DNA of 64,000 nt. Source: Gordoniibacillus chartarius. GTDB lineage: Bacteria > Bacillota > Bacilli > Paenibacillales > NBRC-103111. Of the stretch, positions 15,087 to 23,241 are shown in pieces. The notes beneath the pieces were generated by a model, which had not been told where the DNA came from, made no database searches, and was given only the letters and a program-made list of their open reading frames with translations. The DNA is taken from contig NZ_JBHLWN010000045.1 in assembly GCF_042432825.1 (NCBI RefSeq), positions 3,555 to 67,554 on the forward strand, read 5' to 3'. The position numbers and the translations under genes were made by a program. Position 1 is the first letter of the stretch. Every line of letters begins with the position of its first letter.

Positions 15087-16511
15087 ATGTCTGTTCAGAA
15101 CGTTTTAAACCTTATTAAGGAAAAAAACATCGAGTGGGTAGATTTTCGTTTCGTAGGTCTTCTTGGTAAAGAACAACACATTTCGCTGCCTGCGACTGAG
15201 GTGGATGAAGATACGTTTGTCAACGGTGTAGCATTCGACGGTTCTTCGATCCCGGGCTTCCGCGGTATCGAGCAGTCTGACATGGTTATGATGCCTGTTA
15301 CGGAAACAGCTTATATCGATCCATTCACTGCACATCCTACTCTTATCATCATGTGCGACATCTATACCCCGGACGGCCAGCGCTATGACCGCGACCCGCG
15401 CGGTATTGCCAGAAAGGCTGAAGAATATCTGCAATCGACAGGAATCGGCACGAAGGCGTTCTTCGCACCGGAATCCGAGTTCTTCATTTTCGACGATGTT
15501 CGTTACGAGTCCGGCATGAACAAGTCCTTCTTCGAGGTTGATTCCGAAGAAGCTGCTTGGAACACAGGCCGCAAAGAAGAAGGCGGCAACCTGGGCTACA
15601 AAATCCCTGTTAAGGGCGGCTATGTACCGGTTGCGCCGATCGACACGCAGCAGGATATCCGCAGCGAAATGTGCCGACTGATGATGGAAGCAGGCCTGCG
15701 CATCGAGCGTCACCACCACGAAGTGGCGACAGCCGGTCAAGGCGAAATTAACTTCCGCTTCGACACGCTGACGAAAACTGCCGACAACCTTCTGAAATAC
15801 AAGTACATCATCGCTAACACAGCTCGCCAATACGGCAAAGTGGCGACCTTCATGCCGAAGCCGCTGTTCGGCGACAACGGTTCGGGTATGCACGTACACA
15901 TGTCCATTTGGGATCAAGATACTCCGCTGTTCTATGAAGCTGGCCAATACGCAAACCTGAGCGAAATAGCTCTGCACTACATCGGCGGTATCCTGTACCA
16001 CGCTCCGGCGCTGATCGCTTTGACGAACCCGTCGACGAACTCGTTCAAGCGTCTGGTTCCTGGCTACGAAGCACCGGTTAACCTGGTATTCTCCGCAGGC
16101 AACCGTTCCGCAGCCGTTCGCGTACCGATCGCTGCCGTAACGCCGAAGGGCTGCCGCATCGAGTTCCGTACGCCGGACTCCACAGCGAACCCTTACCTGG
16201 CATTCGCAGCTATGCTGCTTGCCGGTCTGGACGGCATCCAGAAGAAAATCGATCCTCGCGCTCTGGGCTACGGTCCGCTCGACAAGAACATCTACGAGCT
16301 GTCCGACGCTGAGAAGGCAGAGATCCGCTCCGTACCGGGTTCCCTGGACGAAGCTTTGGACGCACTGGAAGCAGATCACGAGTTCCTGCTCGCAGGCAAC
16401 GTCTTCACGAAGGACTTCATCGACAACTATGTCGAATTGAAGCGCGGCGAAGCAAAAGCCGTCAACATCCGCATTCACCCGCACGAGTACAGCCTGTACT
16501 TCGATTGCTAA
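15087..16511 (+). CDS. glnA: Glutamine synthetase, type I-beta-like
   Basis: ATP-dependent synthesis of glutamine from glutamate and ammonium, the main assimilation step. The 474-residue chain is longer than the usual Bacillus GlnA (444, type I-alpha). It carries the extra segment around residues 150-185 (AAWNTGRKEEGGN, then KIPVKGGYVPVAPIDTQQD) and the C-terminal region typical of the I-beta form of E. coli. Active-site motifs FDGSSIPGF, NGSGMHVHMS, KRLVPGYEAPV and EFRTPDSTANPYL are complete. Tyr403 in LDKNIYELSD aligns with the adenylylation Tyr of I-beta enzymes. The Arg62 feedback residue of I-alpha enzymes appears replaced by Gly (GFRGIEQ). ATG follows AGGAGGG. There is no glnR upstream, but the promoter bears GlnR-type boxes. 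Confidence 0.95.
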   Translation: MSVQNVLNLIKEKNIEWVDFRFVGLLGKEQHISLPATEVDEDTFVNGVAFDGSSIPGFRGIEQSDMVMMPVTETAYIDPFTAHPTLIIMCDIYTPDGQRYDRDPRGIARKAEEYLQSTGIGTKAFFAPESEFFIFDDVRYESGMNKSFFEVDSEEAAWNTGRKEEGGNLGYKIPVKGGYVPVAPIDTQQDIRSEMCRLMMEAGLRIERHHHEVATAGQGEINFRFDTLTKTADNLLKYKYIIANTARQYGKVATFMPKPLFGDNGSGMHVHMSIWDQDTPLFYEAGQYANLSEIALHYIGGILYHAPALIALTNPSTNSFKRLVPGYEAPVNLVFSAGNRSAAVRVPIAAVTPKGCRIEFRTPDSTANPYLAFAAMLLAGLDGIQKKIDPRALGYGPLDKNIYELSDAEKAEIRSVPGSLDEALDALEADHEFLLAGNVFTKDFIDNYVELKRGEAKAVNIRIHPHEYSLYFDC

Positions 16512-16533
16512 TTGACTATAGCACTCATATCGA

Positions 16534-16562
16534 GGCTCTCGACAATCGTCGAGAGCCTTTTA
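16534..16562 (+). terminator. Terminator of glnA, possibly bidirectional
   Basis: GGCTCTCGAC (16534-16543) and GTCGAGAGCC (16548-16557) form a perfect 10-bp stem with an AATC loop, then TTTTA. It lies between convergent glnA and thpR, whose stop codon touches the T tract. Confidence 0.85.
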
Positions 16563-17189
16563 CGCGAGAGGAGAACGGAGCGCGGCGGCTTGCAGCGGGA
16601 AATGGGCGAGGGCTTCATACATCGGCGTCCGTCCCAAGTGGCTGCGGTATAGCGTGATGGAGTCCGCCGTCCAGCGCAGCGAATGGGATTGCAGCAGCTC
16701 TTCGGCGGTTTCCAGCGCTTTACGGTCAAAGCCGGCTGAGCCATTGTAGCGCCGCGCCAGCGTGATATGAGGGCGGTACCCCCGTTCCTCGCGTTCGTAG
16801 CCTAACGCTGCCATAGCCCCTTCTACAGCGCTCTGAAGCTGTATTAGCGATGTTTTGTCGCCCTGCAGCCCTGTCCACAGGATGGAGGGGCGAGCGGGCG
16901 GTCCGAACACTCCAAGTGCTGCTGCTTGAAGCTCGAACGGCTGTAAAGCGGTGTCGGCTGCCGCCGAACGTAGCGCATCCATGACGGCATCAACCCGGGC
17001 GGCCGGCGTTTCCCCGAGAAATTTCAACGTAATATGGATGTCGTCGGGATGGGTCCATTTTTGAAAACGGACTTGATCTTTCAGCCTTCGGCCGATCTCA
17101 TGCAGCGCAGCGCGAATATTGTCCGGGACAGGAACGGCGGCGAACAATCGCGGCGGCTGGTTTGTCGACTGGAATGCCTTGTGAGTCAA
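16560..17189 (-). CDS. thpR: RNA 2',3'-cyclic phosphodiesterase (2H family)
   Basis: Enzyme of the LigT/ThpR group that opens 2',3'-cyclic phosphates at RNA ends. The two catalytic HxTx motifs are present: HITLKFLGE (about residue 52) and HITLARRY (about residue 140). FAAVPVPDNIRAAL at the N-terminus is typical. The start is a TTG at 17187-17189 preceded by a perfect AAGGAGGT seven bases away, which decides the start. At 209 residues it is slightly longer than the family average (about 185). It converges with glnA and diverges from serC. Confidence 0.92.
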   Translation of the reverse strand: MTHKAFQSTNQPPRLFAAVPVPDNIRAALHEIGRRLKDQVRFQKWTHPDDIHITLKFLGETPAARVDAVMDALRSAAADTALQPFELQAAALGVFGPPARPSILWTGLQGDKTSLIQLQSAVEGAMAALGYEREERGYRPHITLARRYNGSAGFDRKALETAEELLQSHSLRWTADSITLYRSHLGRTPMYEALAHFPLQAAALRSPLA

Positions 17190-17342
17190 ACGAGGGACCT
17201 CCTTGAACTGCAGGTGATTCGGTTAGCATTCCCCATTCCCACGGGAAACCTCGCGAGAAATCTTCACGATTATTTTGCTTGCCGAAGCCTATGAATATTG
17301 CTATCATAGCCCTAAATAAACGGAAAAAGGTGGAGTAGTTAC

Positions 17343-18431
17343 ATGGGAAATCGCGCTTATAATTTCAATGCAGGACCGGCCGCGCTTCCGCTCGAAGTAC
17401 TGGAGCGCGCGGCTCGTGAGCTTGTCGAATATCAAGGAATCGGCATGTCGGTAATGGAGATTTCCCACCGGAGCAAGGAGTACGAAGCGCTGAACGACGA
17501 GACGCAGGCGTTGATCCGCGAGCTGTTCGGCGTACCGTCCGGCTACAAGGTTTTGTTCCTTCAAGGCGGAGCCAGCACGCAGTTCGCCATGATTCCGATG
17601 AACCTGCTCACCCCCGGCAAATCCGGGTCCTACGTACTGACAGGCGCTTGGGCGGAGAAGGCTTATAAAGAAGCAAAGCTGTTCGGCGACGTATCGGTCG
17701 CGGCATCGACGGAAGCGGACAAGTTCATGCGCATGCCTGCGGTCAGCGAGATTGTCGTCGATCCGAATACTGCGTATCTCCATCTGACCTCGAACGAAAC
17801 GATCGAAGGCACGCAATTCGCCGAATTCCCGGATACCGGCAGCGTACCGTTGATCGCCGATATGTCGAGCGATATTTTGTCGCGTCCTGTAGACGTGTCG
17901 AAGTTTTCGCTGATTTATGCGGGCGCTCAGAAGAACTTGGGACCGTCCGGCGTAACCGTCGTTATCGTACGCGATGAGCTCGTGGAAGCTTCGCCGAAGG
18001 GCCTGGCGACGATGCTGCGGTACGATATCCATGCCAAGAACAACTCGCTGTACAACACGCCGCCGGCTTACTCGGTGTACATGATGAACCGTGTGCTGCA
18101 ATGGCTCCGTGACAATGGCGGGGTAGCGGCGATGGAGAAGCGTAACATCGAGAAGACGGACCTGATCTATAATGCGATCGATAACAGCGGCGGCTTCTAT
18201 CGCGGTGCCGCTCAGCCGGGCAGCCGCTCGCGTATGAACATCACGTTCCGTCTGGCATCCGAGGAGCTCGAGAAGCAGTTTATCAAGGAATCGGAGCAGC
18301 AAGGGTTTGTCGGACTGAAGGGTCACCGCAGCGTCGGCGGTCTCCGCGCCTCGACCTACAATGCCGTACCGCTGGAGTCGTGCAAGGCGCTTGCCGAGTT
18401 TATGAGCGATTTCCAACGCCGCAACGGATAA
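17343..18431 (+). CDS. serC: Phosphoserine aminotransferase
   Basis: PLP enzyme converting 3-phosphohydroxypyruvate and glutamate to phosphoserine (serine synthesis) and serving pyridoxal phosphate synthesis in some bacteria. The 362-residue chain starts NFNAGPAALPLEVL and has the GMSVMEISHRSKEY substrate region. The Schiff-base Lys is in IYAGAQKNLGPSGVT. RMNITFRL and the C-terminal GHRSVGGLRASTYNAVP are intact. ATG follows AAAGGTGGAG. It stands alone, without serA or serB nearby, and is followed by a terminator shared with the convergent response-regulator gene. Confidence 0.97.
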   Translation: MGNRAYNFNAGPAALPLEVLERAARELVEYQGIGMSVMEISHRSKEYEALNDETQALIRELFGVPSGYKVLFLQGGASTQFAMIPMNLLTPGKSGSYVLTGAWAEKAYKEAKLFGDVSVAASTEADKFMRMPAVSEIVVDPNTAYLHLTSNETIEGTQFAEFPDTGSVPLIADMSSDILSRPVDVSKFSLIYAGAQKNLGPSGVTVVIVRDELVEASPKGLATMLRYDIHAKNNSLYNTPPAYSVYMMNRVLQWLRDNGGVAAMEKRNIEKTDLIYNAIDNSGGFYRGAAQPGSRSRMNITFRLASEELEKQFIKESEQQGFVGLKGHRSVGGLRASTYNAVPLESCKALAEFMSDFQRRNG

Positions 18432-18501
18432 GGAAAAAGGATCATAACGGAGGGACATCCGGCCACGGGTGTCTCTCTTGCGTGTCGAGAAACGGCAATA
18501 A

Positions 18502-18530
18502 GGCTCCAGTGCCTTGCGGCAGTGGAGCCT
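18502..18530. terminator. Shared terminator between serC and the lone response regulator
   Basis: GGCTCC (18502-18507) pairs with GGAGCC (18524-18529), extended by further pairs with one mismatch around a TTGC loop. Tails on both strands are short, so termination may be modest. Confidence 0.55.
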
Positions 18531-18541
18531 TCAGTCGTCCA

Positions 18542-19255
18542 TTAAGCGAGCACTTCTTTCACAACCGGTTCGGTCAGCTTGTAGCCGACATTCCGCACCG
18601 TAACGATATACTCCGGATTGCGGGCGTTGGTCTCGATTTTATCGCGCAGATGAGAAATATGAACGTCGACAATGCGCGTATCGCCGAGGAAATGATAGTC
18701 CCATACGCCGTGCAGCAGCTGTTGGCGGCTCAGCACTTTACCGCGGTGCTTGCAAAGGAAGAGCAGCAGCTCGAACTCCTTCGGCGTCAGCTCGATCGGC
18801 TTGCCCTTGACGGTAACTTCACGGCCTTCAGGCTGAATCGAAATGTCGCCGATGACGACAGGAGCGGAGTCTGAAGCGGACGGCAGAGCCTGCAGCCGGC
18901 GCATAATGGCTTGAATGCGGGAGATCAGCTCCTGCGGAGAGAAGGGCTTGGTCATATAGTCGTCAGCGCCGTTGTCGAGACCTGCGATTTTGTCGGATAA
19001 GTCCTGCATGGCGGTCAGCATAATAATCGGGACAAGGTTGTTTTGGTTGCGAAGCTTGCGGCATACTTGAAGTCCGTCCATCTTGGGCAGCATGAGATCC
19101 AGCACGATCAGGTCGGGACGGAACTGTTGGATCGCGTCGAATACGGCTTCGCCGTCGTATACGCAATGTACGTCATAGCCAACTAACTTTAGATTGAATT
19201 CGATCAGCATCGAGATCGAGGGTTCGTCGTCTACGACCAGAATTTTTTTCTTCAT
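18542..19255 (-). CDS. OmpR/PhoB-family response regulator without adjacent kinase
   Basis: A 237-residue transcription factor. The receiver has VVDDEPS and the phospho-acceptor in PDLIVLDLMLPKMDGL, then MLTAMQDLSDK and YMTKPFSPQEL. The winged helix (about 130-225) has LTPKEFELLLFLCKHRGKVLS and YIVTVRNVGYKL. All key residues are kept, so it should be phosphorylated. No histidine kinase gene is nearby: the left neighbour is serC and the right one is trmL, divergent. Its kinase must be encoded elsewhere. ATG is preceded by AGGAGCACGCCCGGC. Confidence 0.93.
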   Translation of the reverse strand: MKKKILVVDDEPSISMLIEFNLKLVGYDVHCVYDGEAVFDAIQQFRPDLIVLDLMLPKMDGLQVCRKLRNQNNLVPIIMLTAMQDLSDKIAGLDNGADDYMTKPFSPQELISRIQAIMRRLQALPSASDSAPVVIGDISIQPEGREVTVKGKPIELTPKEFELLLFLCKHRGKVLSRQQLLHGVWDYHFLGDTRIVDVHISHLRDKIETNARNPEYIVTVRNVGYKLTEPVVKEVLA

Positions 19256-19399
19256 GCCGGGCGTGCTCCTTTATTAGTGAAGGTATTCTCATTATGCAAG
19301 AGCTCTATCATCCGCATATTAAGATCACGTAAACGCTGTGTAAAATCGGCCTGGACCGGCCAGATATACTTACATAATCGAAGAGGTGAAGTGAGCAAG

Positions 19400-19867
19400 A
19401 TGGCGTTTCATATCGTACTCGTGGAGCCGGAAATCCCGGCTAATACCGGCAACATCTCCCGCACCTGTGCCGCGACCGGCGCCTGGCTGCATCTTGTCAA
19501 ACCGCTCGGGTTCGACATTGACGATCGGACGCTGAAGCGTGCGGGACTCGATTATTGGCCCTCCGTGAAGCTGGAGGTGCACGATTCGTTCGCCGAGGTG
19601 GAAGAGAAATATCGGGGCTCCCGGTTTTTCTTTGCGACGACGAAAGCGACGAAACGATATACGGACTATCAATTCCAGGACGGCGATTTTCTCGTGTTCG
19701 GCAAAGAAACGAAGGGATTGTCCCCGGATATTCTCGCGGCTCATCCCGATACGCTGCTGCGCATGCCGATGGATACGAGCGCGGTCCGGTCGCTGAACTT
19801 GTCGAATTCGGTGGCGATCATGCTGTACGAGGCTTTGCGGCAAACGGGGTTTGAAGGATTAACCTAG
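19400..19867 (+). CDS. trmL: tRNA (cytidine(34)-2'-O)-methyltransferase
   Basis: SPOUT-class enzyme that methylates the ribose of the wobble base in tRNA-Leu. The 155-residue chain fits the family: LVEPEIPANTGNISRTCAATGA at the N-terminus, GLDYWPSVKLEVHDSF, then the knotted SAM site with VFGKETKGLSPDIL, RMPMD and VRSLNLSNSVAIMLYEALRQ. I place the start at the ATG at 19400, ten bases after AGAGGTGA. The frame runs upstream to 19277 but that stretch has no family match. It diverges from the regulator at 18542. Confidence 0.94.
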   Translation: MAFHIVLVEPEIPANTGNISRTCAATGAWLHLVKPLGFDIDDRTLKRAGLDYWPSVKLEVHDSFAEVEEKYRGSRFFFATTKATKRYTDYQFQDGDFLVFGKETKGLSPDILAAHPDTLLRMPMDTSAVRSLNLSNSVAIMLYEALRQTGFEGLT

Positions 19868-20021
19868 CCCGCATAATAGAAGAAATCTAAAGAAAATTTA
19901 TGCAAATCGGACTCCATCCAGCCAAAAATCGGAAGGATTTTCACCGAGGATGCCGAATAAGTAAGGGAAGATAGGTCTTTCGTTGCAGTCAGCATTTTGG
20001 CAGGAGCGAGGTGAGAAACCG

Positions 20022-20279
20022 ATGATGAAGCCGGCAGGAGTTGTGAGGAAAGTCGACCAACTGGGGCGTATTGTACTGCCCAAGTCGCTGCGGAAGAGGT
20101 ACCAGATGAACGAGGGGGATCCCGTGGAAATTCTGGTTCAGGGCGACCATATCATTTTGGAGAGATATCGTCCGAAATGCGTATTTTGCGGCAATATGGA
20201 TCGGGTCTCGGAATTTAAAGAGCGCCATATTTGTGCAAATTGTTTGACCGAGATGAATGGATTGAAGGAACGCGCATAA
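20022..20279 (+). CDS. AbrB-family transition-state regulator
   Basis: A small DNA-binding protein of the AbrB/Abh/SpoVT group that represses post-exponential genes. The N-terminal swapped-hairpin domain reads GVVRKVDQLGRIVLPKSLRK, followed by GDPVEILVQGDHIILERY. The C-terminus has two Cys pairs (CVFCG and CANC) that could bind zinc, as in AbrB of many Paenibacilli. Start: tandem ATGs at 20022 and 20025 after GAGGTGAG. An upstream TTG at 19983 is in frame but lacks support. At 85-86 residues it is slightly shorter than Bacillus AbrB (96). Which of AbrB or Abh it matches best cannot be decided by eye. Confidence 0.9.
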   Translation: MMKPAGVVRKVDQLGRIVLPKSLRKRYQMNEGDPVEILVQGDHIILERYRPKCVFCGNMDRVSEFKERHICANCLTEMNGLKERA

Positions 20280-20306
20280 ATAAGAATGAACATGATATGG
20301 AGCTGC

Positions 20307-20357
20307 AAAAGCACCACCGCCTGAGTCGAACACGCTGAGGTCTGGGGTGCTTTTCCC
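20307..20357 (+). terminator. Terminator of the AbrB-family gene
   Basis: AAAAGCACC (20307-20315) pairs with GGTGCTTTT (20346-20354), with some pairing inside. The T run is part of the stem. Confidence 0.65.
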
Positions 20358-20399
20358 TGCTTCATGCGATAATTGATACGACGAGAGGAGCTCGATTGC

Positions 20400-21365
20400 A
20401 TGCCATTAGTCGATATGCCGCTTGAGAAGCTGTACAGTTATGAGGGAGTGAATCCGCGACCGGCGGATTTCGATGCTTACTGGGAACGGGCGCTGGCCGA
20501 AATGAAAGCGGTTGATCCGCAGGTTGAGCTCATTCCGAGCGCATTTCAGGTTCCGTTCGCGGAATGCTTCGATCTGTACTTCACCGGTGTACGGGGCGCG
20601 CGCATTCATGCCAAATACGTCCGTCCGAAGGGGGTTCAAGGCGAGCACCCGGCTCTCGTGCAGTTCCACGGCTATACGGGGAACTCAGGCGATTGGCACG
20701 ATAAGCTTGTCTACGCGGCGCTTGGCTTCTCGATCGCATCGATGGATTGCCGCGGTCAAGGCGGCTTGTCCGAGGATACGGGCGGGGTAAAAGGGACGAC
20801 GCATCATGGCCACTTCATACGCGGCTTGTCGGACGATCCGGACAACCTGCTGTTCCGCCATATTTTCCTGGATACGGCACAGCTGGCCGGCATTGTGATG
20901 GGCTTCCCGGAGGTAGACGAGACGCGTGTCGGGGCGACAGGGTGGTCGCAGGGCGGCGCGCTGACGATCGCTTGCGCCGCTTTGGAGCCGCGCATCCGCA
21001 AGCTCGCCCCGGTATATCCGTTCCTCAGCGATTACAAGCGCGTATGGCAGATGGACCTCGCCAAGGACGCCTATGCCGAGCTGCGCACGTATTTCCGCCA
21101 CTTCGATCCGCAGCATGTACGGGAAGATGAGGTGTTCACCCGGCTCGGTTATATCGACATCCAGCACCTCTCTTCGCGAATCCGCGGCGATGTGCTCATG
21201 GGGGTCGGCCTCATGGATACGGTCTGCCCGCCGTCGACTCAATTCGCAGCCTACAACAAGATCACGGCGCCGAAGCAGCTGGAGATCTATCCGGATTTTG
21301 CCCACGAAGGACTACCGGGAATGCATGACAAAATTGTTCAATTCATGCTCGAACTTAGCAGCTGA
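20400..21365 (+). CDS. Carbohydrate esterase family 7 (acetylxylan esterase / cephalosporin C deacetylase)
   Basis: Alpha/beta-hydrolase that removes acetyl groups from xylo-oligosaccharides and related esters inside the cell. At 321 residues it has the family's normal length. The signature motifs are RGQGG (about 118-122), GWSQGG with the nucleophile Ser183, acid Asp273 in GLMDTVCPPST, and His302 in DFAHEGLPG. No signal peptide is present, which fits the cytoplasmic hexameric enzymes. I take the ATG at 20400 with GAGAGGAG nine bases upstream. A TTG at 20373 is in frame but would add an unusual extension. It is monocistronic with its own terminator, and no xylan genes are adjacent. Confidence 0.94.
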   Translation: MPLVDMPLEKLYSYEGVNPRPADFDAYWERALAEMKAVDPQVELIPSAFQVPFAECFDLYFTGVRGARIHAKYVRPKGVQGEHPALVQFHGYTGNSGDWHDKLVYAALGFSIASMDCRGQGGLSEDTGGVKGTTHHGHFIRGLSDDPDNLLFRHIFLDTAQLAGIVMGFPEVDETRVGATGWSQGGALTIACAALEPRIRKLAPVYPFLSDYKRVWQMDLAKDAYAELRTYFRHFDPQHVREDEVFTRLGYIDIQHLSSRIRGDVLMGVGLMDTVCPPSTQFAAYNKITAPKQLEIYPDFAHEGLPGMHDKIVQFMLELSS

Positions 21366-21378
21366 CTGTGAAAAACAA

Positions 21379-21420
21379 ATCCCCCTGCCTCGCGATAAGC
21401 GGGACAGGGGGATTCTCTTT
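21379..21420 (+). terminator. Terminator of the CE7 esterase gene
   Basis: ATCCCCCTG (21379-21387) pairs with CAGGGGGAT (21405-21413), then TCTCTTT. Confidence 0.8.
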
Positions 21421-21427
21421 GCGAGGC

Positions 21428-21526
21428 TTACAGCCCCGATGTCTTGTCTTCGTTATAAGCAGCCGTAAGAATCGCCGCTAGGAACAACGCGCATGTAATC
21501 ATCGTAAGCCAGAACGCAGCAGACAT
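21428..21526 (-). CDS. Tiny membrane protein, 32 residues
   Basis: ATG at 21526 follows a strong AGGAGGTGCGCCTC. The peptide is MSAAFWLTMITCALFLAAIL followed by a polar tail TAAYNEDKTSGL, so it has one membrane helix and a short hydrophilic end. The quality of the ribosome site and the clear stop argue that it is real. Function is unknown. A single-pass protein this small often modulates a larger membrane complex, but nothing here shows which. It converges with the esterase gene. Confidence 0.65.
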   Translation of the reverse strand: MSAAFWLTMITCALFLAAILTAAYNEDKTSGL

Positions 21527-21638
21527 GAGGCGCACCTCCTGATTAATGTGACTGAACGGTCAATGCACAATCCGATCGACAGACTACCCCTATTATACCC
21601 AAGGCCCGCACAAATGAAAACGGCGAAAATGTGAACAA

Positions 21639-22709
21639 TCACCGGAAAAACAAATAATGCGTCGCCAGCGGCCGCAGTTTGCCGTCCGACGGGCGGTTGA
21701 TCACTTGGCCTTCCCAGACGAGCGTCGAGGAACCGCCGCCGTCCAGATTATAGGCGTCCTTGATGCCCAGCGAAACCATCTTGTCTTGAAGCTCGGCTAG
21801 CGTCGCGCCGGAGTTGCCGCTCTCATCGTAGCCGTCCGTCACGATGAACAGCAGCTGGTCGTGCTTATAGTTGCCTACGACGGTACGGGCTGCGCGGGCG
21901 GGCGAAGTCTGCCATTGCGCCGGAATCGGCTGTTTGACGCCGCCTTTCAATAAAACGGGGACGAACGTGGAGCCGAACGCCGGGCTCAGCTTATCCAGGT
22001 CCTCCTGCTTGCTGAATTTGCCGCCGATCAGCTTGCGGCTCGTGGAAATACCGATAAACGTCTCATCGTTGCGGCTCGGAAAGAAGCCGGTCAAATATTT
22101 GCCGGCAAGCACCGTCGTGTTGAGCGGATACCGTCCGGTATTGTCGTCGGCGAAGCCGCCGGCGTTGACCCCGGCTACCGCTCCGTACCGGCGCGCCGCA
22201 TCCAGCGTTGTCTCGGAAGACCCGAGCTTGTCCTTGCCGAGCACCATCTTCATCGCTTTATCGGTCTTAAGATTCACCTTCAGGGCATAGCCGTTATAGC
22301 GGTCTCCGTCCAGATTGAACAGCTTCAGCTCAATATTGCCAGACGAGGCCTGCTTGATCGGTGTGCCGAGCTTAGCGGTAACCCTCATGTCATAGACGGC
22401 CGCCGGCCGCGCCGCTTGAAGCGCAGCGGTCTTAAGCAGCTCGGCGGTGACGACAGAACTCTGTTCGTACATTTGATAAAATTTCTCGATGACGCTCTTC
22501 GTTTGGCCGGCCGCGTCCTGCGCCTGCTCCAGCTTGGCGGAGATTCCGCCGATGCCCGTGCCAGCGGCATTCCCGCCGCCGGCGAGCGAGCTGTGGAGCT
22601 GCGGGACGGCTACATTCGTCTGCATCGTGAACAGCCAGAGAAGACCGCCCAGGAACGGGGCGCAGGCGAGAAGGAAGAGACGGTTCATCAATTGGACCGG
22701 ATTCGCCAT
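21639..22709 (-). CDS. Phosphodiester glycosidase family protein (NAGPA domain), membrane-anchored
   Basis: A 356-residue exported protein. One N-terminal transmembrane helix (residues about 8-30, RLFLLACAPFLGGLLWLF) is followed by a linker, and the NAGPA/DUF2233 domain covers about residues 105-355. That domain shows AVAGVNAGGF, FVPVLLKGG, RTVVGNYKHDQLLFIVTDG and the hallmark NLDGGGSSTLVWEG. The family includes the mammalian uncovering enzyme and bacterial enzymes that cleave sugar phosphodiesters in cell-wall polymers. Substrate here is unknown, but teichoic-acid-type polymers are plausible. It starts 20 bases after the end of the coiled-coil gene 22729-23163, so the two form an operon. Confidence 0.88.
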   Translation of the reverse strand: MANPVQLMNRLFLLACAPFLGGLLWLFTMQTNVAVPQLHSSLAGGGNAAGTGIGGISAKLEQAQDAAGQTKSVIEKFYQMYEQSSVVTAELLKTAALQAARPAAVYDMRVTAKLGTPIKQASSGNIELKLFNLDGDRYNGYALKVNLKTDKAMKMVLGKDKLGSSETTLDAARRYGAVAGVNAGGFADDNTGRYPLNTTVLAGKYLTGFFPSRNDETFIGISTSRKLIGGKFSKQEDLDKLSPAFGSTFVPVLLKGGVKQPIPAQWQTSPARAARTVVGNYKHDQLLFIVTDGYDESGNSGATLAELQDKMVSLGIKDAYNLDGGGSSTLVWEGQVINRPSDGKLRPLATHYLFFR

Positions 22710-22728
22710 AGGTATGAAACCGCCTTCC

Positions 22729-23163
22729 TTACTTCAGCATATCCAAATTCGTCTTGAGCTCGTCGAGCTGCTTCTTCACATCGTTCAGCTGCGTGTACAG
22801 CTGGTTGCTGTTGTCCGTCTTGTTCGAGGCGCTGTCTTTAACGAAGGTAAGCAGCTCATTAAGCGTATCGACCTTCGTCTGCAGCGCTGCCATATCGCCC
22901 GTTACACTGTCGCGGAGCTGATTGACCTGGAGCTGGTAATCGGCCTGAATAGCCTGGAGCTGACGTTCGGTCTGGTCGGCGATATCTTGAGCGATTTGCG
23001 CTTTGACGTAATCCGTGTACAGCTTGGCTCCGGTGGCGCCGATGCCGATCAGCACAACCCAACCCGCCAGCAGCGTGATATATGTCCGCCGCTTCGACTT
23101 CGTACCGGACTTCGCCGCGCGTCCGGCTTGGATGCCTTCCGCTCTCTCGATCAGCGTATCCAT
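22729..23163 (-). CDS. Single-pass membrane protein with extracellular coiled coil
   Basis: A 144-residue protein of unknown function. A basic cytoplasmic N-terminus (KSGTKSKRR) precedes one transmembrane helix (about 28-46, YITLLAGWVVLIGIGATGA). The remaining ~95 residues are Gln/Leu/Asp-rich heptads (QADYQLQVNQLRDSV, QTKVDTLNELL, QLNDVKKQLDELKTNLDML), a long coiled coil outside the cell. ATG follows GAGGTGAG. It is the first gene of an operon with the NAGPA-domain protein, so it may tether or scaffold that protein. That is inference from gene order. Confidence 0.8.
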   Translation of the reverse strand: MDTLIERAEGIQAGRAAKSGTKSKRRTYITLLAGWVVLIGIGATGAKLYTDYVKAQIAQDIADQTERQLQAIQADYQLQVNQLRDSVTGDMAALQTKVDTLNELLTFVKDSASNKTDNSNQLYTQLNDVKKQLDELKTNLDMLK

Positions 23164-23241
23164 GTTGCTTCACTCACCTCAAAACCTATAAATCTATTGA
23201 CCAGTATACCACAATCTGACACATGGGTGCATCGTTCGCGG

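Noticed and set aside
15105..16484. 459-codon open frame opposite glnA
   Set aside because: Shadow of a highly conserved gene with strong codon bias; it has no ribosome site and no recognisable protein.
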